64,000 nucleotides of DNA from Coprococcus sp. (GCA_022793995.1 JAAWDY010000014.1:20694-84693); one strand, 5' to 3'; counted from the stretch's first letter, positions 41,058 to 50,490 are shown. Made by a program: numbers and translations. The notes: generated by a model from the sequence alone, not told the origin.

Positions 41058-43199
41058 TTATTTCCCGACAAATACCATGACGCTTCTGGGGCGGACAAAG
41101 ACGTGGGAGCCGGACAGCCGTTTAGGCATAGCGTCCTGGGTTTCTTCCCAAGTGTCTACAGCGATCTCCCAGCACATGGAAAACGACAGTTCGGGAAGCG
41201 TGACGTCCATCTGTTCCCAGTAAGCGTTGGAAGCAACATAGATGATCTGGGGGCCTGTGTTTTTATCCTGGCCGGCAAACATGACTCCCACATAATGGTC
41301 GTAGGAATGGAATTCTCCCTGCCAGGGAGTGACGCCATGGAAACTGGTATCCGGGAATCCGCAGGTGCCGCCGCTGATGTTTGTGCGGAGAATACGATGC
41401 TCTTTGCGGAAACGGATCATATACTTGAAAAAGTTGAAGATGTCCCGGTTCCTGTCCAGAAGACGCCAGTCGAGCCAAGAGGTAATATTGTCCTGGCAAT
41501 AAGCGTTGTTGTTGCCGAACTGGGTATTGCCGAACTCGTCCCCAGCAAGGAACATAGGGATTCCTCGGCTGCACATGAGGACGGTAAACGCATTGCGGAT
41601 CATACGGCGCCGCAGCGTGACGACCAAGGGATCGTCCGTCGCACCTTCAACACCGCAGTTCCAGCTGTTGTTGTCGTTCGCACCGTCTGTGTTGTTCCAG
41701 CCGTTTTTCTCGTTATGTTTTTGATTGTAGGAAAACAGGTCGTACATCGTAAATCCGTCATGGCATGTGATAAAGTTGACGGATGCATTTTGGCGATGGC
41801 TCGCCTCGTAGATATCGCGGGAACCCGCCATACGGAAGGCGGCGGCCTGCGCCATGCCGTCGTCGCCCTTGAGGTAACGACGGATATCATCCCGATAGCG
41901 GCCGTTCCACTCCGCCCAGCGGTTCCACGACGGGAAAGAACCAACCTGGTACAGACCGTCCGCGTCCCACGCCTCGGCGATCAGTTTGACGTCCCCCAGA
42001 ATGGGGTCAAAAGCAAGCGATTGGAGCAGAGGCGGCTTGTTCATGGGGGTTCCGTCCTCATTGCGCCCCAGGATGGAGGCAAGGTCGAAGCGGAATCCGT
42101 TGATATGGTAGGTGGTAACCCAGTAGCGAAGACAGCTCAGTATCATCTGATGCACGATGGGGTGGTTACAGTTCAGAGAATTGCCGCAGCCGCTAAAATT
42201 ATAATAATATCCATCCGGTGTCAGAAGATAGTAAATGTTATTGTCAAACCCCTTAAATGAGAAGAAGGGGCCGTGTTCATTTCCCTCGGCCGTATGGTTG
42301 AAGACAACATCCAGGTAGACTTCAATACCATTCTGGTTAAAGACCTGGATTAGATTTTTCAGCTCATTTCCTTCCCGGTTATATTCCTTGCTCGCCGAAT
42401 AGCTTGTATTCGGGGCGAAAAAGCTGACCGTATTATATCCCCAGTAGTTGTATAGTTTTTCCCCGTCTACCTCACGGTAATCCTGCATCTCGTCAAACTC
42501 AAAGATTGGCATGAGTTCCACGACGTTTACGCCAAGCTCTTTCAAATAAGGAAGCTTTTCCATCAATCCGGCAAACGTACCGGGGTACAGCACATTGGAA
42601 GACTCATGTTTCGTGAAGCCGCGCACATGAAGCTCATAGATGATGAGATCCTCCGTGGGCAGAAGAGGCGGATTCATGTCAGCCCAGTCGAAATCATCCT
42701 TTACCACGCGGGCCTTGTAGTGCTGGCCGTAGGGGGATGTGGCGCCCCAGGTGCTTTGTCCGGTGACCGCTTTGGCATAAGGGTCGAGAAGATATTTGTT
42801 ACGGTTAAATATCAAACCCTTTTGGGGATCGTAAGGTCCGTCTACCCGGTAGGCGTATTCAAATTCTTCAATGTTTAGTTTAAACACGATCATGGAATAT
42901 ACATTCCCAATCCGGTAGTGCTCCGGGAAAGGAAGAACGGCGTAAGGTTCATCCTCTGTCCTGTGGAATAAAAGAAGCTCGATCGAAGTTGCACCTTGGG
43001 AGTGTACTGTAAAATTGACGCCGCCCGGGATTGCGGTCGCACCGTTGATTTCATAAAATCCGGGACGAACCTCAAAACCGTCCACGATATCCAAAGGAAC
43101 AAGGTGGATGGTGCGGGGGAGGCTCAGCTTTTCAACAAGGTCTTCTTTTTCATGTGAAGGCGTCATGCGAGGGGTCAGATCATAAGGATTGATGTTCAT
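41058..43199 (-). CDS. glycogen debranching enzyme / isoamylase-type (GlgX-like), GH13
   Basis: Hydrolyses alpha-1,6 branches of glycogen or starch. The 713-residue chain has an N-terminal CBM48-like domain (GGVNFTVHSQGATSIELLLF, about residues 59-78) and the GH13 barrel with VYLDVVFNHTAEGNE, GFRFDLASILGR (nucleophile Asp), LIAEAWDADG (acid Glu) and FITCHDGFTMYD. There is no signal peptide, so it acts on intracellular glycogen. It stands alone on the minus strand. Pullulanase-type activity cannot be excluded. Confidence 0.9.
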   Translation of the reverse strand: MNINPYDLTPRMTPSHEKEDLVEKLSLPRTIHLVPLDIVDGFEVRPGFYEINGATAIPGGVNFTVHSQGATSIELLLFHRTEDEPYAVLPFPEHYRIGNVYSMIVFKLNIEEFEYAYRVDGPYDPQKGLIFNRNKYLLDPYAKAVTGQSTWGATSPYGQHYKARVVKDDFDWADMNPPLLPTEDLIIYELHVRGFTKHESSNVLYPGTFAGLMEKLPYLKELGVNVVELMPIFEFDEMQDYREVDGEKLYNYWGYNTVSFFAPNTSYSASKEYNREGNELKNLIQVFNQNGIEVYLDVVFNHTAEGNEHGPFFSFKGFDNNIYYLLTPDGYYYNFSGCGNSLNCNHPIVHQMILSCLRYWVTTYHINGFRFDLASILGRNEDGTPMNKPPLLQSLAFDPILGDVKLIAEAWDADGLYQVGSFPSWNRWAEWNGRYRDDIRRYLKGDDGMAQAAAFRMAGSRDIYEASHRQNASVNFITCHDGFTMYDLFSYNQKHNEKNGWNNTDGANDNNSWNCGVEGATDDPLVVTLRRRMIRNAFTVLMCSRGIPMFLAGDEFGNTQFGNNNAYCQDNITSWLDWRLLDRNRDIFNFFKYMIRFRKEHRILRTNISGGTCGFPDTSFHGVTPWQGEFHSYDHYVGVMFAGQDKNTGPQIIYVASNAYWEQMDVTLPELSFSMCWEIAVDTWEETQDAMPKRLSGSHVFVRPRSVMVFVGK

Positions 43200-43327
43200 T
43201 CAATATTCCTCCTGTGTTTTTTATGTTTTGGCGCGTTGCCCTTTTCGTTCGTGAAATCCTGATGTCGTAATATATAATACATATCGACAGAAGCCAAGGA
43301 AATGTTAATGGGAGGAGGATGGTGTAA

Positions 43328-43356
43328 TTGACAGAGGCAGGTGTTTGCGGTATATT
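43328..43356 (+). promoter_or_regulatory. consensus promoter of the amidase gene
   Basis: TTGACA at 43328-43333, 17-bp spacer, TATATT at 43351-43356. Confidence 0.85.
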
Positions 43357-43419
43357 TTACTTTGACGGTTCGTTATCAGGCGTCATATGAAAATCGGTTA
43401 AAGGGCGAGGGCAAAAGAT

Positions 43420-44310
43420 ATGAAAAAGGCGGGAAAGTTTTTAGTACTATTGTTTGTGATCGCGGCGCTTTTGACAGGCTGCGGCGGGCAGGACGACAAG
43501 GAGTCGAAGACAGAGAAAAAGGAAAGCGTCCAAAAGGAAGAGAAGCAGGAGGAAGAGCCAGAGATCGACCCGAAGGAAAAAATGAAGGAGTTGATCGGCG
43601 AAACGGGGGAAACGGGACAGGAGAACCCGGAGAATCCGGAGGACCAAGGAAAAATAGAAGAGCCGGAGCCGAAGGCGAACGGATTTTTGATCGCCATCGA
43701 CGCAGGGCATCAGCAGCATGGGAACAGCGAACAGGAACCGGTCGGACCCGGAGCATATGAGACAAAAGCGAAGGTTGCCGGGGGGACCAGCGGCGTGGCG
43801 ACGGGAGTTCCAGAGTATGAGCTTACGCTCCAGGTGTCCCTAAAGCTGCGAGACGAGCTTCAGAGGAGAGGCTATGAGGTGCTGATGATCCGGGAGACGA
43901 ACGACGTCGACATCTCCAATGCGGAGCGGGCGGAGGTCGCGAACAACGCCGGAGCGCACGCGTTTATCCGCGTACATGCAAACGGCGCGTCTTCCAGCGG
44001 CGCAAGCGGGATGATGACGATCTGCCAGACCGCCGCAAACCCTTATAATGGTGCTTTGTATTCGCAGAGCAGGGCTCTGGCGGACTGCGTCCTTGACTGT
44101 GCGGTCGCATCCACCGGGGCGCGATATGAAAGGGTCTGGGAAACAGATACCATGAGCGGCATCAACTGGGCGCAGGTACCGACGACCATCATTGAGATGG
44201 GATATATGACAAACCCTCAGGAGGATCAGCTGATGGCGACGGAAGAATATCAAATGAAGATTGCCACAGGGATTGCGGATGGGATCGATCGATATCTGGG
44301 GGTAGAATAA
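43420..44310 (+). CDS. N-acetylmuramoyl-L-alanine amidase lipoprotein
   Basis: Cell-wall amidase, Amidase_3 family. The 296 residues begin with a lipoprotein signal ending LLTGCGG (cysteine near residue 23), then a highly acidic/basic linker rich in Glu, Lys, Pro (about 26-85), then the catalytic domain: zinc ligands in [20 protein letters not shown] and [11 protein letters not shown], and catalytic Glu in [15 protein letters not shown] near the end. It is anchored outside the cell. A consensus promoter lies 64 bp upstream of the start. Confidence 0.92.
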   Translation: MKKAGKFLVLLFVIAALLTGCGGQDDKESKTEKKESVQKEEKQEEEPEIDPKEKMKELIGETGETGQENPENPEDQGKIEEPEPKANGFLIAIDAGHQQHGNSEQEPVGPGAYETKAKVAGGTSGVATGVPEYELTLQVSLKLRDELQRRGYEVLMIRETNDVDISNAERAEVANNAGAHAFIRVHANGASSSGASGMMTICQTAANPYNGALYSQSRALADCVLDCAVASTGARYERVWETDTMSGINWAQVPTTIIEMGYMTNPQEDQLMATEEYQMKIATGIADGIDRYLGVE

Positions 44311-44319
44311 CTAGATGCT

Positions 44320-44375
44320 TGATTGTGGGAGCACATTATGCGGAACAATCAAGATGGCATCTTTTGCCCCCAACA
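44320..44375 (+). repeat. family 2 repeat, partial copy (right end)
   Basis: Holds only the right-end module: GATTGTGGGAGCACATTATG, CGGAACAATC, then GATGGCATCTTTTGCCCCC. Same orientation as 29667-29843. Confidence 0.75.
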
Positions 44376-44413
44376 TCATGACAATAATGAAAGAAGGATA
44401 AGGTGAAGAAGCG

Positions 44414-45589
44414 ATGAAATGCCAGTTTTGCAACAGAGAAATAAAGGATGGAGCGAAATTCTGCAGTTTCTGCGGAAAACCGCAGGAAGCGCCGCAGGCT
44501 CCACATCTCCAGACAGATAAGGAGAAACACACTTCAAAGAAGCCGATGATGATCGCCATGGTTATCGTTCTTTTGTTCTGCGCAGTGGGCGCCGGAGTAT
44601 TTGTGCTTTCCAGACCGGGCGGAAACCATACGGAGAAAAAAGATGGGATGTTTGATATCGGGGGCGGCCAGGCGAAGGAAAACAGTCTGACACAATATCT
44701 GGAATACATCGGGACGGAGTTTGAAGAACTCCCGGATTCTTTTGAACGTGAGGTGTTAAACGAATTTGATGAGTTTGACTATGTTTGGGCGACAAAGGCA
44801 GAAGAATATGCAGGCCTTGAAGGAAAGGTATGCTTTTATGGATATGATATCAAGGATGACGCGGCGAAAGACGAGTGGGATCTGACGACCGAAATCAGCG
44901 GCGTATCCTGGATGCCAGAGAAACAGGATGAGGAAAGCGTGGAAAGGCTTATCAAACAGATAAATAAAGACTATGGGGAGTATGATAATAAGGAGATCCA
45001 TACAATAAAAGACAGGCAGACAGATTCGAGCATGGAAATTGAGATGATGGAGTATACATGCTATTTCTGGGCGGCCCAGGGAGAATGGGATTATGACATT
45101 GAACTGGAGATTGTAGATGAACTGGACATAGGCGTAGAGGACTCCGGCATGTGGCGGATGCACATTACGCCCTGCATAGGAGAGCCGGATACCGAGTACC
45201 TGAAGCCGCTTCATAAGATGGAACAGGCGTACGAGGAGAGAGATACAGAGCTTATGGAAGAAGTTTTTTCGGATATATTTTATGAGAATACAAATATCAC
45301 CCGTGAGGAAGTTATGGAGATGATGGAAGAACTGCAGGACAGCGCGTCAGAACATAAGATTTCCTTTGATGTAAAAAATGCGGAAATACTTTCTTCAACA
45401 TGGGGATTTACAGTTTTAAACAGGGAGTATGGGATTACCGGAGACGGACTCGAAGATGTCAGGGAAAAATATCTTATTGACGCCGAGTTGGTTATGAATA
45501 AGGATGGGGAGGAAGAGAAAGGGGAAGTGACCCTTGTTGTTGGAAAAGAGAAAGGGGAATGGAAGATTATTTTTTGGGAAATTTTATAA
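44414..45589 (+). CDS. zinc-ribbon membrane protein with extracytoplasmic domain
   Basis: A 391-residue protein. The N-terminus is a zinc ribbon with CQFCNREIKDGAKFCSFCGK (residues 3-22), followed by a Lys-rich linker, one membrane helix (MIAMVIVLLFCAVGAGVFVL, about 46-65), and a long acidic outside domain of about 320 residues with several EEMEE-type helices. This layout is frequent in Lachnospiraceae but the outside domain is not one I can name. The role is unknown. It is followed by two tRNA genes. Confidence 0.8.
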   Translation: MKCQFCNREIKDGAKFCSFCGKPQEAPQAPHLQTDKEKHTSKKPMMIAMVIVLLFCAVGAGVFVLSRPGGNHTEKKDGMFDIGGGQAKENSLTQYLEYIGTEFEELPDSFEREVLNEFDEFDYVWATKAEEYAGLEGKVCFYGYDIKDDAAKDEWDLTTEISGVSWMPEKQDEESVERLIKQINKDYGEYDNKEIHTIKDRQTDSSMEIEMMEYTCYFWAAQGEWDYDIELEIVDELDIGVEDSGMWRMHITPCIGEPDTEYLKPLHKMEQAYEERDTELMEEVFSDIFYENTNITREEVMEMMEELQDSASEHKISFDVKNAEILSSTWGFTVLNREYGITGDGLEDVREKYLIDAELVMNKDGEEEKGEVTLVVGKEKGEWKIIFWEIL

Positions 45590-45596
45590 AAACCTC

Positions 45597-45625
45597 TTGC
45601 ATATTCTGTAAAAGCGTGGTATGAT
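45597..45625 (+). promoter_or_regulatory. promoter of the tRNA-Glu/tRNA-Cys unit
   Basis: TTGCAT at 45597-45602, 17-bp spacer, TATGAT at 45620-45625, about 33 bp before tRNA-Glu. Confidence 0.75.
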
Positions 45626-45658
45626 AATTTTCGGTCACCGTCGAGTGATAAGCGACAT

Positions 45659-45730
45659 GGCTCCGTGGTCAAGCGGTTAAGACATCGCCCTTTCACGGCG
45701 GTAACACGGGTTCGATTCCCGTCGGAGTCA
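45659..45730 (+). tRNA. tRNA-Glu (anticodon TTC)
   Basis: Acceptor arm GGCTCCG / CGGAGTC, anticodon loop CTTTCAC between TCGCC and GGCGG, T-arm ACGGGTTCGATTCCCGT, discriminator A; CCA is not encoded. Length 72. Confidence 0.96.
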
Positions 45731-45764
45731 TTATTTATACTGATTTTGCATAGAATAGAGGTAA

Positions 45765-45836
45765 GGCGCAGTAGCCAAGTGGTAAGGCGTGGGTCTGCAA
45801 CACCCTGATTCACCGGTTCAAATCCGGTCTGCGCCT
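45765..45836 (+). tRNA. tRNA-Cys (anticodon GCA)
   Basis: Acceptor arm GGCGCAG / CTGCGCC, anticodon loop CTGCAAC, T-arm CCGGTTCAAATCCGG, discriminator T as usual for tRNA-Cys; CCA is not encoded. It lies 34 bp after tRNA-Glu. Confidence 0.96.
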
Positions 45837-45885
45837 CTTAGAAAAGCCCGGAAATGTAAATTCTTACAGTTAGAGGGTAGTAATT

Positions 45886-46080
45886 TTAGATTAGGCGGTA
45901 TAGCCCCATTACAAGGGCTGTACCGTCTTTTCGATTTCCTTGCCGTTTCGGTTGTGTGGCAGAAAGAAAATTGATTTCCCCTACAAAGTTGAAAACAATA
46001 TCTACTTTTTGCACCCGTTTCCCGTCCAACTTTTCCGGCACATGGACTATGATTTTCTTGATAAATTCATTGAAGAAAGC
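45886..46080 (-). pseudogene. C-terminal remnant of a large serine recombinase (ICE/transposon type)
   Basis: The minus strand reads AFFNEFIKKIIVHVPEKLDG then KRVQKVDIVFNFVGEINF, the conserved end of Clostridial serine recombinases of conjugative/mobilisable elements (DUF4368-like region: VH...RTQKVDIYFNFIG). Nothing upstream of it on this strand continues the gene, so only about 65 codons remain. A terminator hairpin (GGCGGTA-N-AGCCC / GGGCTGTACCGTC, 45894-45932) overlaps its end and also serves the tRNA unit. It marks a lost or truncated mobile element beside tRNA-Cys. Confidence 0.75.
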
Positions 46081-46150
46081 TAGAATAAAAAATTAGTTGA
46101 GTTGAATGACTTTTCATGCTAAAATAAAAAAAGATTTAAGAACCTTTTGC

Positions 46151-46227
46151 CGCCGGGTAAAGGGGATCAGCGTCAGTCTTTCTATCATTAGGCCATTGAA
46201 GATAGAAAGTGCCGGCGTTATTTTTTT
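46151..46227 (+). other. leader hairpin resembling a transcription attenuator before the MATE pseudogene
   Basis: Outer stem CGCCGG / CCGGCG with an inner perfect stem CTTTCTATC / GATAGAAAG, followed by ATTTTTTT, 21 bp before the MATE ATG. An alternative stem CCTTT / AAAGG (46143-46163) would disrupt the outer stem. I cannot match it to a named riboswitch. Confidence 0.5.
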
Positions 46228-46247
46228 CGGTTCAGGAGGGTAAGCGC

Positions 46248-47438
46248 ATGGAACAGCAGACTTGTATTCAGGAATTTATCCGGTATATAATTTTATTCAC
46301 GGTACAGGATTAATGCTTGGTATGCGCGGTGCGACAAAATTTTCTGTCTGTAAAAGTCAGGGAAATCAAGAGTTGGTAAACAGAGTTTTTACAAATACCA
46401 TATATCTTGCCATATTGTTTTCAATCGCATTTATGCTGCCTGGCTTTTTCTGTTCCAGACAGTTGGTTCTTGTGTTAGGCGCGGATGGGGCAGTGCTGGA
46501 AATGACGGTTATTTATTTACGGTGGCTGTTACTTTTTTCTCCGGCTTTTATTTTGAATGATGTATTGCTTTGTGAGAAATGACGCAAGTCCACAGCTTGC
46601 TATGTGTGCAATGCTGATTGGGAGCTTTTCCAATATAATACTGGATTATATCTTTATTTTTCCCTTAAACATGGGAATTTTCGGAGCTATCTTTGCGCCA
46701 GGAATATCACCAGTTATCAGTATTTTCATGATGGTTCCCCATTGGACGAAAAATAAAAATTCATTTCATTTTGTAAAAACACGAATCTGTATGAAAATTG
46801 TTCGGTGGGATTTATCGCTGGGTTTTCCTTCCTTGATCGCACAAATCTCATCTGGAATTGTAATGATTACTTTTAATGCCATTATTTTGAAATTAGAAGG
46901 AAATACCGGCATTGCTGCCTATGGTATTATCGCAAACATTTCTCTTGTTGTCGTTGCGATTTATACAGGAATTGCACAAGGAGCGCAGCCACTTATCAGC
47001 CGTTTTTATGGGCAGGGAGATAGAGGACAAATTCAAGCCGTACAGCGCTATGCCATATTTACTATATTCGCATTATCAGGTATTTTGTATGCGTTGATTT
47101 TTGTTTTTGCTCAACCGATTGCAGCAATTTTTAACAGCGAATGTAATGCCATGCTTCAGGAGATTGCTGTAACAGGTTTGAAATTGTATTTTATATCAGC
47201 GCTGTTTGTGGGATATAATATTGTCCTTTCAACTTTTTTTACATCAATAGAGAGAGCTTTCCCGGCGCATATTTTATCTATACTGCGAGGACTTGTTTTC
47301 GTAATTCCGACAGCATTTCTCCTGTCTTATTTATGGAAAATGACGGGTGTGTGGTTGACATATCCGGCAACAGAAATTCTTGTAGCGTTGCTTGGATTTG
47401 TAATATATAAAAATGAATATAGAAAGGAAAAAATGTAG
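46248..47438 (+). pseudogene. MATE family efflux transporter, deleted near the start and frameshifted
   Basis: The AGGAGGG/ATG start at 46248 encodes MEQQTCIQEF and closes soon; the frame of 46262 carries VYNFIHGTGLMLGMRGATKF and SVCKSQGNQELVNRVFTNTI of the MATE N-lobe, then stops at about 46580 after NDVLLCEK, while the next frame resumes FVRNDASPQLAMCAMLIGSF and runs intact to the end (C-lobe helices, YNIVLSTFFTSIERAFPAH). So at least two breaks exist: a loss of roughly 50 codons near the start and a frameshift near 46575. The family exports cationic drugs using Na+ or H+. AT-rich base use fits recent transfer. Confidence 0.87.
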
Positions 47439-48080
47439 AATCATTAAGTTCAAGATTCTTCACTAAGAGTTCTGGAACAAGCACTGTGCTGTCTGCATAC
47501 ATCTCGTTTGCCGTCAGGCCCTTTTTGGTTTCCCGGCGGTTGAGAGCAAGAATCGCGTTCTGGTTGTAGGTCTGCCGATGGTACTCCATTCCATAATCAA
47601 TGCAATCTTCATATGTCCTCCTAGTATAGTCCAATTTAATTACACATATGTTTTATTTAGTGGTATAATGCCCTTATCCAAGGGAGATCACGTCATGCTG
47701 CATTGAGAAATATAATTCTGGGCGCATCGAAACCGCCCTGCGTGGCACCAAGGGGCGCGGGCGTAAGGCGGAAATCACGGACTCCGATATTGCCTGGGTC
47801 ATAAACAAAGATCTGAATGCATTCCTTGATTCGATTATACACTGGGGGGCTTTGAGAAATCAAATTCCCTTTTTAACCCCAAAAAACCAAGTCCAAATGG
47901 GAACGATTGAAGTGTGCCTCTCTTTGAAGTATGCGATTGATGGAAGATATCCCCATATGGCTATTACTAAAAAGACTTGATGGTTTAAGGCGTTTTAATG
48001 ACAGCTTTTGACTTTGCAGTAGACGAAAGGAAATCTGTATTTTATAATAGCATAAAAAGGGCTTGAAAGGATGGGGTTTT
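47439..48080. other. 642-bp stretch of mobile-element debris
   Basis: No intact gene. On the minus strand 47455-47634 reads TRRTYEDCIDYGMEYHRQTY then NQNAILALNRRETKKGLTAN, a conserved-looking fragment I do not recognise, with AGGAGG before it. On the plus strand 47698-47830 reads KYNSGRIETALRGTKGRGRK then AEITDSDIAWVINK, which resembles the helix-turn-helix part of IS630-type transposases. A TATAAT lies at 47664. The rest, to the ogt start, shows nothing else I can identify. Confidence 0.5.
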
Positions 48081-48590
48081 ATGCAATATACGACAACGTA
48101 TCAATCGCCGTTAGGTGAAATTCTCCTTGCGGCGGATGAAATCGGTCTTACAGGCCTTTGGTTTGCGGGAGAAAAGTTTTATGCGGCCGGCCTTGCCCCG
48201 GAACACGAGGAAAGAGCGGTTCCTGTGTTTGACATTGTAAAGAAGTGGCTGGACATCTATTTTTCCGGCCGGGAGCCGGATTTTATGCCGCCGATACATT
48301 TGATTGGATCCGAATTCAGGCGGCAGATATGGAATTTCTTGCTGGAAATTCCATATGGAGAGACGACTACGTATGGTGCGCTGGCGAAACGGATTGCAAA
48401 AGAAAGAGGATTGGAGAGAATGTCAGCCCAGGCGGTAGGCGGCGCAGTAGGGCATAATGAAATCTCAATTATCGTACCATGTCACCGCGTGGTCGGCTCT
48501 GACGGGAGTTTAACCGGATATGCGGGTGGCATAGATAAGAAGGAAAAATTGCTCACACTGGAAGGCGCGAAGATGGGAGACTCACCATAA
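48081..48590 (+). CDS. ogt: methylated-DNA--protein-cysteine methyltransferase
   Basis: Suicide repair of O6-methylguanine. From the ATG at 48081 (169 residues); AAAGGATGGGG precedes it, and an in-frame TTG at 48063 is less likely. The active site PCHRVVGSDGSLTGYAGG is present near residue 136, with the DNA-recognition region GETTTYGALAKRIAKE before it. Its end overlaps the convergent histidine kinase gene by 38 bp. Confidence 0.94.
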   Translation: MQYTTTYQSPLGEILLAADEIGLTGLWFAGEKFYAAGLAPEHEERAVPVFDIVKKWLDIYFSGREPDFMPPIHLIGSEFRRQIWNFLLEIPYGETTTYGALAKRIAKERGLERMSAQAVGGAVGHNEISIIVPCHRVVGSDGSLTGYAGGIDKKEKLLTLEGAKMGDSP

Positions 48591-49665
48591 AGCTGCTTCC
48601 TTGTAAAGGCTTGCTTTTTACGGTGATCGTTCCATGATGCAGTTCTACGATCCTTTTGACAAGTGTAAGCCCAAGACCGTTTCCTTCGGAAGCATGAGAG
48701 GAGTCACCCTGATAAAACTTGTCAAAGATATTGCGCTGTGTTTTCTCATCAATTCCGCAGCCATGATCCGTTATTGTAACAGTGATCGAATCGCCTTGTC
48801 TTGTCATTGACAGGGCGATTTCGCTTTTTGCAGGTGAAAATTTTATGGCGTTGTCAATCAGATTCGTCCAGACTTGTTTTAGCAATTGTTCATTACCGCT
48901 TATCTCTGACCCCAGCAGATCAAAGAGAAAAGAAATTTCTTTTTCCGCCCATTTTCTTTCCAGCAGTACGACGCATTCACGAATCTGTTCCCCAACATTA
49001 AAACCCGTGGAATCGGTCAGAAGAGACATGCTTTCTACCTTAGACAGGTTAAGGATATTGGTAGAAAGTGCAGTCAGCCGTTTGGCCTCCTCGATGATGA
49101 TATCCAGATATTCATCCCTTTCTCTGGGAGTTAGTTCCCCCCTTTTTAATAGTTTGGCAAACCCAAGGATAGAAACGATCGGTGTTTTGAACTCGTGCGA
49201 AAAGTTATTGATAAAATCAGAGCGCAGCATTTCGATTCCATCCAACTCTTCGGTCATCTGGTTAAAACAGCGGGATAATTCCCGGAATTCCTTTGGGTGT
49301 TCCAAATATATCTTGGTTTGGAAATTGCCCTCAGATACGGAATGGATCGCCTGTATGAACGTATGAATCGGCCTGAGTGGTAAATGTCCGATACAGAAAG
49401 TGAGGACAGTCCCGATCAGAATGCTGATAACACCGGTACGCAGAAGGAATGGCAGCAGAGACATTCCCGGTTCCGGCGGCCGATCCATAAATCCATGCTC
49501 TAATAAAAAGATAATGATAGCATTGCTTAAAAACATGGTTATTGTGAGAAGAATAAAAATAATGCCAGTGCTGATTAGTCCAATGTTTGTAGGAAATCCG
49601 ATGCCTTTTTTCATGGCGCCTACAGCATTTTTCCCCTGATTTTCGCCGCCCTTTATAGTGTGCAT
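48553..49665 (-). CDS. sensor histidine kinase
   Basis: A 370-residue membrane kinase: two N-terminal membrane helices (about residues 27-55 and 70-92) around a short outside loop of about 15 residues, a HAMP segment (LRPIHTFIQAIHSVSEGNFQ), H-box FSHEFKTPIVSILGFAK (His near residue 158), N-box WTNLIDNAIKFSPAK, and G-boxes DHGCGIDE and GNGLGLTLV. The tiny outside loop suggests sensing within the membrane or through a partner transporter, as in BceS-like kinases. Start AAGGAGG. It overlaps the response regulator by 13 nt, so they are coupled. Confidence 0.93.
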   Translation of the reverse strand: MHTIKGGENQGKNAVGAMKKGIGFPTNIGLISTGIIFILLTITMFLSNAIIIFLLEHGFMDRPPEPGMSLLPFLLRTGVISILIGTVLTFCIGHLPLRPIHTFIQAIHSVSEGNFQTKIYLEHPKEFRELSRCFNQMTEELDGIEMLRSDFINNFSHEFKTPIVSILGFAKLLKRGELTPRERDEYLDIIIEEAKRLTALSTNILNLSKVESMSLLTDSTGFNVGEQIRECVVLLERKWAEKEISFLFDLLGSEISGNEQLLKQVWTNLIDNAIKFSPAKSEIALSMTRQGDSITVTITDHGCGIDEKTQRNIFDKFYQGDSSHASEGNGLGLTLVKRIVELHHGTITVKSKPLQGSSFMVSLPSSRLPV

Positions 49666-50345
49666 AAAGTGTCCTCCTTGATTTGTGCTTTATATCCAAG
49701 TCCGCGTATCGTAATGATCGAAAAGTCCGGACAACCTTCAAAACGATTCCGTAAACGATTGATGTGGACGCTGACGGTTGCGTCCGAAGAATCAGAAGAA
49801 GGTCCCCAGATATCTTCCATTAACTGCATCCGTGTAAAAATCTGATTGGGATAAGACAGAAGTTTATAAAGAAGGTAAAACTCTTTCTGAGGCAGTATCT
49901 GTTCACTTGAACCATATTTTATGGATAAGGTATCATAATTTAACGTAGTATTACCCACAGTTAGCTTACGTTCAGACACAATCTTAGAACGTCTGAGAAG
50001 AGCTTTGACCCGCAGAATCATTTCTTCTTCGTCAACGGGTTTTGTCATATAATCGTCCGTTCCGGACAGAAATCCCCGCTTGATATCCTGAGGAAGCTGT
50101 TTGGCAGACAGCATGAGTATAGGAAGATCATTATTACAGTCACGGAGTGTCTTTGTAAAAGTATATCCATCCATATCGGGCATCATAATATCCAGTATCA
50201 TCAGATCGATCTTATATTGTTCCATAACATGAAGCGCTTCTTTGACGGAATCGGCGGAAAAAGTCTGGTATCCTTCATGAGAAAGAACCGTGCACAAGAA
50301 TTTTCTAATATTTTTATCATCATCTACGACTAAAAGCTGAAACAT
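49653..50345 (-). CDS. OmpR-family response regulator
   Basis: A 230-residue regulator with receiver domain (VVDDDKNIRKFL; phosphoacceptor Asp in LMILDIMMPDMDG near residue 53; PVDEEEMILRVKALLRRS) and a C-terminal winged helix (YLLYKLLSYPNQIFTRMQLM and VHINRLRNRFEGCPDFSIIT). The start has GAGGAGG upstream. It is the upstream gene of the kinase operon. The divergent Gld-like ABC operon is the obvious target, and TTTAA direct repeats with 11-bp spacing flank both promoters. Confidence 0.95.
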   Translation of the reverse strand: MFQLLVVDDDKNIRKFLCTVLSHEGYQTFSADSVKEALHVMEQYKIDLMILDIMMPDMDGYTFTKTLRDCNNDLPILMLSAKQLPQDIKRGFLSGTDDYMTKPVDEEEMILRVKALLRRSKIVSERKLTVGNTTLNYDTLSIKYGSSEQILPQKEFYLLYKLLSYPNQIFTRMQLMEDIWGPSSDSSDATVSVHINRLRNRFEGCPDFSIITIRGLGYKAQIKEDTLCTL

Positions 50346-50387
50346 AAAAAAGCCTCCTCGACCAGATTGCTTATTGCTGATGCGGAT

Positions 50388-50490
50388 AGTATACCATAGA
50401 AATTTAAACTGAATTTAAAGAAAACGGTTTTTGTTTGGACTTAACAGTTTTTTCACACTTTACCCGGCCATAGTTTAACTTAAGTTTAAC
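50388..50490. promoter_or_regulatory. divergent control region with two pairs of 11-bp-spaced direct repeats
   Basis: TTTAAA occurs at 50403 and 50414; GTTTAAC occurs at 50473 and 50484. Both pairs have 11-bp spacing, the pattern bound by OmpR-type dimers. Toward the regulator gene, TATACT (minus strand, 50393-50388) lies 9 bp beyond the first pair as a -10. Toward the ABC operon the -10 is less certain (TAGGAT at 50495). Confidence 0.7.

Noticed and set aside
41052..42260. 402-codon open frame on the plus strand
   Set aside because: It lies entirely antisense to the debranching enzyme, whose GH13 motifs are intact; the plus-strand frame has no binding site and no recognisable domain.
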